A stretch of 47,800 bases of DNA from Fidelibacterota bacterium (GTDB lineage Bacteria > Fidelibacterota > Marinisomatia > Marinisomatales > JABMOV01). The first letter of the stretch is position 1. Every line of letters starts with the position of its first letter. Location: assembly GCA_013203145.1 (NCBI GenBank), contig JABMOV010000160.1, forward strand, positions 1 to 47,800, given 5' to 3'. Both the position numbers and the translations under genes were made by a program. A model generated the notes under the pieces. The model was not told where the DNA came from, did no database searches, and saw nothing but the letters and a program-made list of their open reading frames with translations. Positions 15,944 through 24,451 of this stretch are shown here, piece after piece.

Positions 15944-18014
15944 GTTTTGTCCGTAATTCTTCTGGTGTCATTCGACCAACTATGGTTTCAAGGATGAATA
16001 CTATTAGTGCAGCTATTAGAAAATATCGCCATAATGATTTACCTAATCGGATATCCTGCAATGTTTGGGATAATTCAGCATCCGGGTCAATCCATCGAAC
16101 AACATCATCACTGGGAAATTGAGCGAGTATGATATCTTTTGGAATACGATTAGATGGATATTCTGCTAGTGATAATCGTGTAGAAAATGCAGTATAGGGT
16201 AATCCGTCAGAAAGGACTTTATACGAACCAAGTTCATTGGTTTTAGCAATATTCAATGATTCATTATTGAAGTCAGGGATATATAAAACTGAATGACCTG
16301 ATGGCATTACAACGGACCATTCACTATGAATCAAATCCCGATCCAATCGAATTACTTTAATATCATCAACAAACACAGGTATGCTATTTATTTCATCTGT
16401 CGCTAACACTAACAACATACGATGGATCAACGGAACCATAAATCCACGCATCGGTAAATCATTCCACTTTAGGTCAAGAAGACTTGTGAAAACGAACATT
16501 TGACCATTTCCATGTTTAATATCAACCAAAAATGGATCACCATTGCTCAATGTTAATATTTGTGTCATGTTACTTGATGTATTCACTTTCACATATCGAA
16601 AAACTTGAGGTAATTCTGTATCAAAATTTCGAATACGCAGACCATCTAAGACAGGATGGTTACGATCAGGCGCGATAACAGGGATATAATTCTCTCCCGT
16701 CAAAATTACCATGTCGCGAGGAGTTGGTATTTTAAGACCAGCATATTGCATGGATTCCAGGTTTCTCTCATACCTGTCACCCATAAACCAGATCACCCCT
16801 CCACCGTTTGATATAAATGTCTGAATCTGTAATAAAGCCTGATCCGTGATCTGTTTTGGATTGACTAAAATGAGTACATCTGTTTCATCCAGGGATATTC
16901 GATCAATAACCGAAGTCGCTTTGGTACTGATGAGCATGAATTCAGATTTTCTATCAATTGAAGTAAGTGCAGTCTCCAATAAATAAATGTCTTCTTTGGA
17001 TGTGCCAATAATAGTACAGGCAACCTGATCTGGGATGGGCAAATCAATGGTGAGTGAATTATCAAAATTAAAGTCATCCTTTGGAAGTGTAATTCTCCCA
17101 TTAACTATCCCAGTTCGACCGGGAAATGCTTCGAATCCAAAATCCTTGCCTAATTTCGCTTTTATGGACGATACAACTTGCCCCACTCGTTGATCGTCAA
17201 GATAAAGTTCTACTGGGACGTAATCCATATCAATAGTGCCATCATTCTCGATGTGTGTATTGACTTTCAGAATTTGATCGGGAAGGCGTACCTGACTAAT
17301 AACTTCACCTTTACGCAACGACAAATTGTGAACAATCTCAGGTTGGGTGATCAAATAGAAACGCCATGGCACATCCAAAGAGTCAGTATAACTGGCGATT
17401 TTGGCTTTATCTGGATTGTATTGAAAATCGCTGAAAATAAAACATTCACGGTTAGGTTCTCGTACATCTGTTTTTATAATGATAGAGTCCACAACATCCC
17501 AGATCTTATCGGTTGAAAGTGTAGTTTGAATATCCGTCACTATATCATAAATATTTTGATCGCCAGCTTCACCTGAAAAGACTTGTTGGGGTGGACACGT
17601 TTTCCAGATATCGATAGTCGTCTGTCCCGGGTAAGCATTAATGACTGCAGGTATTTGTTTTTTAGTACGTTCTAACAAATCTTGAGAATCATATTCCATG
17701 GACATGCTAGCGGAATTATCAACGACAATGAGCACACGTGTTTCTTGTTCTCCGGACATGGCTCCGGAAATGAATCCTTCTCCTACTGGTCGGGCAAACA
17801 TCATAACCAAAGCCGCAATTAACAACATTCGCAGGAATATTAAAATCCAATGTTTTAACTGAAGCCGACGAATCGATTCGTGTTTTAATTCTTCTATAAA
17901 TCGAATAGAGCTGAAATCAATTTCCCGTGTTTTCCGCATACTCAATAAATGAATGATTAGGGGAATTGAAACGGCTGCTAAGCCAAAGAGAATTGTTGGT
18001 GATAAAAATGTCAT
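15936..18014 (-). CDS. BatA-type membrane protein with VWA domain
   Basis: The 692-residue protein begins with the BatA/aerotolerance N-terminal module (residues 1-77: first helix 5-24, Met-Arg-Lys-Thr-Arg turn, second helix about 56-75). A von Willebrand A domain follows, with the metal-ion-dependent adhesion site Asp-Asn-Ser-Ala-Ser near residue 98. A long beta-rich region with a glutamine-amidotransferase-like segment around residues 340-480 comes next, and a final membrane helix (about 667-685) before a short cytoplasmic tail. Proteins of this layout are common in Bacteroidota and relatives, and a role in envelope stress or oxygen tolerance has been proposed but not proven. It lies 7 nt after the lipid kinase gene. 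Confidence 0.85.
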   Translation of the reverse strand: MTFLSPTILFGLAAVSIPLIIHLLSMRKTREIDFSSIRFIEELKHESIRRLQLKHWILIFLRMLLIAALVMMFARPVGEGFISGAMSGEQETRVLIVVDNSASMSMEYDSQDLLERTKKQIPAVINAYPGQTTIDIWKTCPPQQVFSGEAGDQNIYDIVTDIQTTLSTDKIWDVVDSIIIKTDVREPNRECFIFSDFQYNPDKAKIASYTDSLDVPWRFYLITQPEIVHNLSLRKGEVISQVRLPDQILKVNTHIENDGTIDMDYVPVELYLDDQRVGQVVSSIKAKLGKDFGFEAFPGRTGIVNGRITLPKDDFNFDNSLTIDLPIPDQVACTIIGTSKEDIYLLETALTSIDRKSEFMLISTKATSVIDRISLDETDVLILVNPKQITDQALLQIQTFISNGGGVIWFMGDRYERNLESMQYAGLKIPTPRDMVILTGENYIPVIAPDRNHPVLDGLRIRNFDTELPQVFRYVKVNTSSNMTQILTLSNGDPFLVDIKHGNGQMFVFTSLLDLKWNDLPMRGFMVPLIHRMLLVLATDEINSIPVFVDDIKVIRLDRDLIHSEWSVVMPSGHSVLYIPDFNNESLNIAKTNELGSYKVLSDGLPYTAFSTRLSLAEYPSNRIPKDIILAQFPSDDVVRWIDPDAELSQTLQDIRLGKSLWRYFLIAALIVFILETIVGRMTPEELRTKHE

Positions 18015-18021
18015 TAAATAT

Positions 18022-18606
18022 TTATCCTAACAGCCAAAACATGCTGGCTGCACTTATGGGAATAATTATATTGTCATCGATGGGCCAGGGTAAAAGTTCC
18101 ATGAGCATTGTCCAAACTGAGGTAAAAATACGACTCCATAATGGAATAGTTGAAAATGGCAATGCCACGATAATGCAAGCAGCAATCCCAGCTAGTGTCC
18201 CTTCAAGCGTTTTGCCAAAAAGTTTAGTTTTACCAAATTTCATTCCAATTATCGCCGCCACGGGATCACCTATATTGAGAAATAACAAAGCAAGGATAGT
18301 AATATCTTTTGGAAATATTGCACCAACGATAACCACACTTATAAACGTCCATGTGGCTCCCGTCAATCGACCGTCAATCTCATGATCTTTCAGCATAAAA
18401 TCAAACCACTTATTGAAGATTCTTTTAACCAAGTGATTCCGTTTTCGCGAAACGTCAATTATGATTGATATTATACTGATAATAATAAAACAAGTGACAA
18501 AAGATTTCTGACTTTTAAATAGAAAAATATAGCTTAAAGGAATCCATATATTAACAAAATGGATCGCTTTGCGTTTCAACTCAGTTTTTATATCGGGAGA
18601 TGTCAA
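18022..18606 (-). CDS. CTP-dependent lipid kinase (dolichol/phytol/diacylglycerol kinase family)
   Basis: The 194-residue polytopic membrane protein opens with the family-typical Glu-Leu-Lys-Arg-Lys-Ala-Ile-His. It also carries the signature Asn-Ile-Gly-Asp-Pro-Val-Ala-Ala-Ile-Ile-Gly, followed by Lys-Thr-Leu-Glu-Gly-Thr-Leu-Ala-Gly near residues 110-142. This is the SEC59/DGK1/VTE5 group, which phosphorylates a prenol or diacylglycerol with a nucleotide triphosphate (CTP in characterised eukaryotic members). The bacterial substrate is uncertain; an undecaprenol or diacylglycerol is plausible in this envelope-oriented operon. It sits 3 nt after the PASTA gene. Confidence 0.83.
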   Translation of the reverse strand: MTSPDIKTELKRKAIHFVNIWIPLSYIFLFKSQKSFVTCFIIISIISIIIDVSRKRNHLVKRIFNKWFDFMLKDHEIDGRLTGATWTFISVVIVGAIFPKDITILALLFLNIGDPVAAIIGMKFGKTKLFGKTLEGTLAGIAACIIVALPFSTIPLWSRIFTSVWTMLMELLPWPIDDNIIIPISAASMFWLLG

Positions 18607-18609
18607 AAG

Positions 18610-19368
18610 TTATTGATTGATTATTCGGTTAAAAATATCATCCATGTTTAGTACACTAACAGTTATATCAATGTCTTGAATTGATTCAAGAACTGTTCCG
18701 GCATCAATGGATTGATTAAGTACGGTATAAGGAATTAAATCAAAATTTTGTTGGTAATATACTTTGCCAATTTTTAATCCAGCTTTTGATAACTCTTCTT
18801 CTGCCTTTGCCTTGCTTAAACCAAAAATATTAGGGACTTGATAAAAATTGGGAGGCAATCCTTCACTGATTGTGAGATGCACACCATGTCCTTTTTTTAA
18901 AAAATCACCACCTTTAGGTGATTGCCATGCAACAGTGCCCTTAGGATAATCTGGATTGAATTCGGTATATACAGTATCAATTGATAATCCTAATTGGTGC
19001 AGAATAATCTCTGCACTACGTCGTGATTGACCTACAAGTGCAGGTACTTCAACCAATTTTTCTGGAGCAGTTATATTAAGTCTAATTGTACGACCCGGTT
19101 TAACCAATGTATTTGGTTTTGGAAACTGATCTACAACCATACTAGGTGGCATATTGTTCGTGTATAACGTATCATAAACCGATCCTAAAAAGCCTTCAGA
19201 TTCTAACTTATCAAGGGCTACTGATAGAGGACGGTCTATAACATTCATTAAATATCGCGTATCGCCTTTTCGGATATAAATTGGCATGACAATGTAATCC
19301 ATTGTGAGTGCAACAATCATGGATATAATTCCAATTAAGATGATGTATTTAATAAATGTTTTAATCAT
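18610..19368 (-). CDS. PASTA-domain membrane protein without kinase domain
   Basis: The 252-residue protein has an N-terminal anchor helix (about 8-27) and three PASTA repeats outside the membrane (about 35-103, 104-172 and 174-243), each with the Val-Pro or Gly-x-x-x-x-x-Ala core and a Gly-x-x-Val-x-x-Gln-x-Pro-like turn. PASTA repeats bind muropeptides or unlinked peptidoglycan. In many bacteria they sit on Ser/Thr kinases or penicillin-binding proteins; here there is no catalytic domain. The start overlaps the rsmB stop by 8 nt (ATGATTAA), so it is part of the housekeeping operon. A peptidoglycan sensor or scaffold role is inferred. Confidence 0.88.
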   Translation of the reverse strand: MIKTFIKYIILIGIISMIVALTMDYIVMPIYIRKGDTRYLMNVIDRPLSVALDKLESEGFLGSVYDTLYTNNMPPSMVVDQFPKPNTLVKPGRTIRLNITAPEKLVEVPALVGQSRRSAEIILHQLGLSIDTVYTEFNPDYPKGTVAWQSPKGGDFLKKGHGVHLTISEGLPPNFYQVPNIFGLSKAKAEEELSKAGLKIGKVYYQQNFDLIPYTVLNQSIDAGTVLESIQDIDITVSVLNMDDIFNRIINQ

Positions 19369-20686
19369 GTTTCTTTAATCGAATACCAAACATTCCATCC
19401 AACGAATGACGATGGGGAAAAGTTTCTACTGCGCCGATTTCATTTTCCCAAACTTTTAATGCTTCTGGAATTGCAGTATCGATGGAAAAATCCGTGCGGC
19501 TTTCCAAAAACCTATTTACGACACCCATGTTTTCCTCAATTTCCAAACTGCAAGTTCCGTAAACCATAATACCATCTGATTTTACATAATCACACACATT
19601 GGAAAGAATAGCAAATTGAATGTCTGCCATTTCTGAAACTTCTGATTCAGTTCTTCGCCATTTGATATCCGGTCTTCGTCGAATTACTCCAGTGCCTGTA
19701 CACGGAGCATCGATTAATATTTTATCTGCTTCAGGAAATTTTGCTTTGGTTGCATCCAGAGTGGTCCATTGAATTGATTTATACCCATGCCGATTAACAT
19801 CATTCAATCCCAACGTTACTCGCTCCTCCATAGCATCGCTTGAGAAAACGGTTCCGGTTCCATTCATTTGTTCAGCTATATATAATGATTTTGTGCCTGG
19901 CGCAGCACAAACATCCAGGATGATATCATTTTCTTGTGGATCTAACAATTCTACCAGCATTCCAGCAGCTCTATCTTGGAATGACCACGCCCCGGTTTGG
20001 AACAATTCATGTCGTAAGAGCTTTCCTGCATTTTTCTGTACATCAAAAAATATTTGTGATTGTGGTGATGGTTTAACTAAAATTTCCAAATTTTGACACA
20101 TCTCTAAAAATGTATCAACTGAAATTTTGTGTGTATTAATACGTACAGTTAAAGATGGATATTTGTTACCAGCAGTCAGAATGTTTTTTACTTCATCTTG
20201 ACCAAATTGGTCAACCCATCTTTTCACCATCCAGTTCTGATACGAATGCCAGTGAGAAACTTTATTTTCAGGATTTATCCCATCATAAACCGTATTTTCA
20301 TCCAATCTGGAAATTCCACGTAAAATACCGTTTACAAATCCTTTTGCGAACGATCCCACTCGTTTATTTGCTAAATCGACTGCACTATTTATAGCTGCAT
20401 GACTTGGCGTATGATCATCCATGGTGAGTTCATATGTTGCCATCTCTAAAATGACTAATAAACGTGGTTTAATTTTATCTATGGGCCGTTTAGAAACGTG
20501 TTCAATCCATACATCTAAACGATAAGTCCACTTAACAACTTCACGACTAAATACGGTAATTCGTCGTTTATCCGAATCAGATACCTTATTGTTAATAAAA
20601 TAGGATTCCGATATTGATTTAAGACGTTTTTGGGTCGTCCAAAATTCATGGACTATATTTAATACGTGTTCTCTAACTGTCATCAT
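19361..20686 (-). CDS. rsmB: 16S rRNA (cytosine-C5)-methyltransferase RsmB
   Basis: The 441-residue protein has an N-terminal NusB-like helical RNA-binding domain (about 1-135) and a C-terminal Rossmann methyltransferase domain. The SAM motif is Cys-Ala-Ala-Pro-Gly-Thr-Lys-Ser. Two catalytic Cys regions follow: Asp-Ala-Pro-Cys-Thr-Gly-Thr-Gly and Tyr-Gly-Thr-Cys-Ser-Leu-Glu. RsmB methylates C967 (E. coli numbering) of 16S rRNA. It overlaps fmt by 4 nt, matching the frequent def-fmt-rsmB gene order. Two adjacent ATG codons are possible starts. Confidence 0.96.
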   Translation of the reverse strand: MMTVREHVLNIVHEFWTTQKRLKSISESYFINNKVSDSDKRRITVFSREVVKWTYRLDVWIEHVSKRPIDKIKPRLLVILEMATYELTMDDHTPSHAAINSAVDLANKRVGSFAKGFVNGILRGISRLDENTVYDGINPENKVSHWHSYQNWMVKRWVDQFGQDEVKNILTAGNKYPSLTVRINTHKISVDTFLEMCQNLEILVKPSPQSQIFFDVQKNAGKLLRHELFQTGAWSFQDRAAGMLVELLDPQENDIILDVCAAPGTKSLYIAEQMNGTGTVFSSDAMEERVTLGLNDVNRHGYKSIQWTTLDATKAKFPEADKILIDAPCTGTGVIRRRPDIKWRRTESEVSEMADIQFAILSNVCDYVKSDGIMVYGTCSLEIEENMGVVNRFLESRTDFSIDTAIPEALKVWENEIGAVETFPHRHSLDGMFGIRLKKHD

Positions 20687-21615
20687 TCAGAGCTGAATTG
20701 ATCACCAATACTCAAATTCGAACCTAATAGAAATTGCTGGATATTCATCCTGCTTTTGCCTTCTTTTTGACATTCCAAGATACTTAAAACGCCATCGCCT
20801 GTTTGTATATAGCATTCAGATTTTGTGAGATGTACAATCGAACCAATTTTACCGTGAAGCTCGGTCTTCACACAATCTGTCTTAAACAGTTTTAATCGTT
20901 TATTTTTAAAAAATGTGAAAGCGGTTGGTGTCGGCGATAATCCTCGAATTTGGTTATGAATATTTTGTGCGGAATTATTCCAATTAATGATACAATCCAG
21001 CGGGAGAATTTTTGGAGCTGGGGTCGAAAGAGTATGATCCTGAGGCTGAGAACCCAGATCGCCACGCTCTATTTTATCCAGTGTTCTCACTAAAAGTTTC
21101 GCGCCCAGTAAACTAAGCTTCTCCGACAATGATCCATAATCGTTTTGATCGTCGATTATACATGATTCCTGCAATAAAATATTACCTGTATCAACTTTCC
21201 GCTGAATTAGAAAGGTCGTGACCCCAGTTTCAGTATCTCCATTCATTAGAGCATGTTGAATCGGAGCTGCACCTCGATATTTCGGAAGCAATGATGTATG
21301 AAGATTAATTGCACCAATTTTAGGAATATTGATTAATTCATCCGGTAGAATTCTATACGCAATAACCACAAAAATATCGGGTTTCAAATCCACCAATTCA
21401 TTAATAAGATTCTTACTTTTCAAGTCAATTGCAGGGATGACAGATAAGCCGAGTTCATTTGCGACAATTCCTACTGGAGTAGGCTGTAATGATCTTCCCC
21501 GTCCCATCTGCTTAGGAGGATTTGTAACCACTGCTAATATTTGATGATTACTGCCAGTAATAGCCTTTAAAGCCGGGACAGAAAACTGAGGGTTTCCCAT
21601 GAAAACGATATTCAT
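20683..21615 (-). CDS. fmt: Methionyl-tRNA formyltransferase
   Basis: The 310-residue protein has the formyl-transfer domain at residues 1-190, with Gly-Asn-Pro-Gln-Phe-Ser-Val-Pro at the start and the folate/catalytic Leu-His-Thr-Ser-Leu-Leu-Pro-Lys-Tyr-Arg-Gly. A C-terminal tRNA-binding OB-like domain (about 205-305) follows. It formylates initiator Met-tRNA using 10-formyl-tetrahydrofolate. It lies 47 nt after def, whose product removes the formyl group, and overlaps rsmB. Length is normal. Confidence 0.97.
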   Translation of the reverse strand: MNIVFMGNPQFSVPALKAITGSNHQILAVVTNPPKQMGRGRSLQPTPVGIVANELGLSVIPAIDLKSKNLINELVDLKPDIFVVIAYRILPDELINIPKIGAINLHTSLLPKYRGAAPIQHALMNGDTETGVTTFLIQRKVDTGNILLQESCIIDDQNDYGSLSEKLSLLGAKLLVRTLDKIERGDLGSQPQDHTLSTPAPKILPLDCIINWNNSAQNIHNQIRGLSPTPTAFTFFKNKRLKLFKTDCVKTELHGKIGSIVHLTKSECYIQTGDGVLSILECQKEGKSRMNIQQFLLGSNLSIGDQFSSE

Positions 21616-21662
21616 TTAATTCATATCTTTAATCTTAGGCAATAATTGTTTACGCACAACGA

Positions 21663-22190
21663 TTACGCAAGATTATTCAGACGCTGTTTTGATTCTTTTG
21701 CTAATGTTTTTAATTGTTTTTTAAAAGGTAATCGAGCCACGTCATTAACTCGATCTACAATCATTTTTCCAGTTAAATGGTCTATTTCATGTTGAATGGC
21801 ACGAGCTAATAATCCACCGATTTCTTTTTCATGCCACTCGCCATCTATGGATTGATACTTAAAGTGAATAAATTCCGGGCGTATGATCTCAAATGTGACC
21901 TCTGGTATAGATAAACATCCTTCTTCAAATGGAGATTCACCTTTACTAGAAATTATTTTGCCATTAATGTAGACACAAGGCTCAACCGATTCTTCAGTAT
22001 GCGCGATATCAATGATAAATAGATTCATATCCTGACCTACTTGATTTGCAGCCAGACCTATGCCTTCCGCTTCATACATTGTGTCAAACATATCATAAAT
22101 CAATTGGTCCAAATTCGATAAATCTGAAACCTGATTGCACACCTTACGGAGAATTGGATCTCCATATTTTACAATATCAAGTACGGCCAT
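21663..22190 (-). CDS. def: Peptide deformylase
   Basis: The 175-residue metalloenzyme has all three family motifs: Gly-Ile-Gly-Leu-Ala-Ala-Asn-Gln (about 44-51), Glu-Glu-Gly-Cys-Leu-Ser with the metal-ligand Cys, and Gln-His-Glu-Ile-Asp-His with the two His ligands and catalytic Glu. It removes the N-formyl group from nascent proteins. Its ATG shares one base with the yajC stop. The pairing with fmt downstream is functionally coherent. Confidence 0.97.
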   Translation of the reverse strand: MAVLDIVKYGDPILRKVCNQVSDLSNLDQLIYDMFDTMYEAEGIGLAANQVGQDMNLFIIDIAHTEESVEPCVYINGKIISSKGESPFEEGCLSIPEVTFEIIRPEFIHFKYQSIDGEWHEKEIGGLLARAIQHEIDHLTGKMIVDRVNDVARLPFKKQLKTLAKESKQRLNNLA

Positions 22191-22534
22191 TAAGCCTGTT
22201 CTTCAACGACCGAAGTATCATTTTCCGATACATTTCCTGCCAAACCTGCAATAGCGGATTGGTTTACAGTGATATCACCCGTTTTACTGGTTTTAACCAG
22301 AATGAGTTTTCCTTTATCTTTAAAACCTGCAATTGTTCCATGAATTCCGCCAATTGTGACAATTTTGTCACCTTTTTTTAAGGCTTCATGCATGTTTTTC
22401 TTTTCTTTTTGCCGTTTTGTTTGTGGTCTAATCATGAAGAAATAGATTACAAACATGATAAGGACAAATGGGAAATACATAGCAAATCCGCCACCTTGTT
22501 CTCCACCACCTGCCATAGCATATACAATTTCCAA
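22190..22534 (-). CDS. yajC: Sec translocon accessory protein YajC
   Basis: The 114-residue protein has one membrane helix (about 18-36) followed by the conserved Ile-Arg-Pro-Gln and a small cytoplasmic domain with Gly-Asp-Lys-Ile-Val-Thr-Ile-Gly-Gly-Ile-His-Gly. YajC associates with SecDF in the export complex; secDF is not in the window. The start is a TTG at 22534, chosen because AGGAG lies 6 nt upstream (22541-22545). An in-frame ATG seven codons later has no such site. It heads the operon running to hflX. Confidence 0.93.
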   Translation of the reverse strand: MEIVYAMAGGGEQGGGFAMYFPFVLIMFVIYFFMIRPQTKRQKEKKNMHEALKKGDKIVTIGGIHGTIAGFKDKGKLILVKTSKTGDITVNQSAIAGLAGNVSENDTSVVEEQA

Positions 22535-22540
22535 TGTTAA

Positions 22541-22567
22541 CTCCTGTAATTTTGGGTCGGAAATTAC
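22541..22567 (-). promoter_or_regulatory. Shine-Dalgarno with adjoining stem-loop before yajC
   Basis: On the minus strand GTAATTT and AAATTAC (22561-22567 and 22546-22552) form a 7-bp stem with an 8-nt loop that ends directly at the AGGAG ribosome-binding site. Such a hairpin could modulate translation of the whole operon, or simply be a protein operator in the 99-base divergent spacer shared with the glycosylase gene. Confidence 0.4.
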
Positions 22568-22633
22568 CCTTCACCCGGAGGAATCACAAGGTGTGCTAAA
22601 TTTCCATATGATTCAGAACGAATGGATTAATAA

Positions 22634-23281
22634 TTGATCCTCACGAAACTATTTTTCGAGCAAGATTCCTCTAAAGTAGCCGCAAAATTGTTAGGTAAAA
22701 ATATTTTCCATAAACATAATGGGAATTGGTTATCTGCGCAAATTATAGAAACTGAATCATATTATTTACGCGAAAAAGGAAGTCACGCATCTCTGGGAAA
22801 AACAAAAAGTCGTGAGGCCCTTTTTATGCCCCCTGGAACAATATACATGTATTACGCACGGGGTGCTGATTCATTCAATATTAGCTGCAAGGGAATTGGG
22901 AATGCGGTTCTTATAAAATCTGCCATTCCCTCTAAAAATAGTTTTAATTATAATATGATTGAGATTATGAAAAAGAATAACCCGAAACCAGATGGGCAAT
23001 TGAGAGAATCAATGTTTCTTTGCTCAGGACAAACATTAGTGTGTAAAGCCTTGGGAATAACTGTTTCCGATTGGAATAAAAAAGAATTTGATCAAAAACG
23101 TTTCTTTATCGCAGATAATATGTATACACCAAATCAAATTATTCAAACTACACGACTGGGTATTCCCATAGGTCGTGATGAGCATTTATTGCAAAGATTT
23201 ATTGATCTAAAATATGTAAAATATTGTACTAAGAATCCTCTCACCATGAGAATTCCACCTCAATATAAAATATTAAAGTGA
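22634..23281 (+). CDS. 3-methyladenine DNA glycosylase, AAG/MPG family
   Basis: The 215-residue single-domain glycosylase has the family start region (Phe-Phe...Val-Ala-Ala-Lys-Leu-Leu-Gly), the catalytic Glu in Ile-Ile-Glu-Thr-Glu-Ser-Tyr, and Phe-Met-Pro-Pro-Gly-Thr-Ile-Tyr-Met-Tyr. The segment that is usually Tyr-Gly-Met-x-x-x-x-Asn reads Ala-Arg-Gly-Ala-Asp-Ser-Phe-Asn here, as in a subset of bacterial members. It excises alkylated or deaminated purines in base excision repair. The only plausible start is TTG at 22634, with no strong ribosome-binding site. The last 9 nt overlap tail-to-tail with the sensor kinase gene on the other strand. Confidence 0.9.
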   Translation: MILTKLFFEQDSSKVAAKLLGKNIFHKHNGNWLSAQIIETESYYLREKGSHASLGKTKSREALFMPPGTIYMYYARGADSFNISCKGIGNAVLIKSAIPSKNSFNYNMIEIMKKNNPKPDGQLRESMFLCSGQTLVCKALGITVSDWNKKEFDQKRFFIADNMYTPNQIIQTTRLGIPIGRDEHLLQRFIDLKYVKYCTKNPLTMRIPPQYKILK

Positions 23282-24451
23282 TGCAGACTGTTTAGGAAGT
23301 GTAATCTGAAAAGTAGTTCCTTTGCCAGGGGTCGAATCCATTACGGTTACATCGCCCCGATGGATTTCTTTGATTATCCGTTGCGTCAACGATAAACCTA
23401 ATCCCCATCCTCTTTCCTTAGAACTAAATCCGGGTCTAAAAACATTCTTTCTATCTTTACGCGAAATTCCTTTACCGTTGTCTTTAATATAAATAAATAC
23501 GTTGGAAGAATCTTCTGATGTCCAAATTTCTAATTTCCCATCTTGCTTATCAATAGCATCTATTCCATTCTTTACGATATTCTCCAAAGCCCATGATATC
23601 AGTACTTCATTGGCATAAATCACTGCATTTGCTTTGGTGCTATTTGAAATAGTTACTTTTTTACCAAATGAGGGTAAACGTTTCTCTAAATATTGGACGA
23701 CTGAGCTGACAATTTCTGAAATATTAACTGCAACCAAATTGGCTTTTGAACCCATTTTACTAAATCGATCCCCAATTTGATCTAATCGCTGGACATCTGT
23801 CTCCATTTCCTGAATAGTTTTTTCAAGACTATCTGGATTTTCTTTCAACCAGTCTAACCACCCCATTAATGCTGAAACTGGAGTACCTAATTGGTGCGCC
23901 GTTTCTCTTGCTAATCCAACCCAAATGAATCGTTTTTCATTATTCCTGATCACAGTAAAACCAATAAATCCAATAAGGATAAAAAGGGTTACAGCACTTA
24001 TTTCAATATAGGGTAACCATTTAAGTCGCTGAATGAGTTGATTATCACCATAATGCAAATATCCAAAAACGATTTCAGTCTCTTGATCACGATAAACCAA
24101 TGGAATAGGATGGTTTTGTCTATCCATCGTTTTCATAATATCCAAAAGCTCATCCTGCGGTATTAAATCACTCGATAAATTTCTGTGAAACCGGGGAATA
24201 GTATCACTGTCGGATTGAATTAATGGGAACTGCACTTTTTTGATAATATTTTCAAAAATGAAATCTAAGCTTTCATCACTTTGACTAGAAGCTGAGGCAA
24301 TCAATTCAGAATACAGACGGACAATTTCACGATGATCCTCTCGTAGATTATTCACAATCCGTTGAGAAAATGCCAATAATGAAACTATCAACAATAGACC
24401 AAATAGAAACAGCCCTGCCTTAATATTTGCTGATTGTGAATAAAGTTTCAC
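23273..24451 (-). CDS. Orphan membrane histidine kinase
   Basis: The 392-residue sensor kinase has two membrane helices (about 10-28 and 148-168) with a 115-residue extracytoplasmic sensor between. There is no HAMP domain. The HisKA-like region has His186 in Glu-Thr-Ala-His-Gln-Leu-Gly-Thr-Pro, and a complete HATPase domain follows: N box Glu-Asn-Ile-Val-Lys-Asn-Gly-Ile-Asp-Ala, G1 Asp-Asn-Gly-Lys-Gly-Ile, G2 Gly-Trp-Gly-Leu-Gly-Leu. The start is GTG, overlapping the YfhO-like gene stop by 4 nt (GTGA). No response regulator is adjacent. Being last in the glycan run, it may monitor the envelope, but the partner is unknown. Confidence 0.9.
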   Translation of the reverse strand: MKLYSQSANIKAGLFLFGLLLIVSLLAFSQRIVNNLREDHREIVRLYSELIASASSQSDESLDFIFENIIKKVQFPLIQSDSDTIPRFHRNLSSDLIPQDELLDIMKTMDRQNHPIPLVYRDQETEIVFGYLHYGDNQLIQRLKWLPYIEISAVTLFILIGFIGFTVIRNNEKRFIWVGLARETAHQLGTPVSALMGWLDWLKENPDSLEKTIQEMETDVQRLDQIGDRFSKMGSKANLVAVNISEIVSSVVQYLEKRLPSFGKKVTISNSTKANAVIYANEVLISWALENIVKNGIDAIDKQDGKLEIWTSEDSSNVFIYIKDNGKGISRKDRKNVFRPGFSSKERGWGLGLSLTQRIIKEIHRGDVTVMDSTPGKGTTFQITLPKQSASL

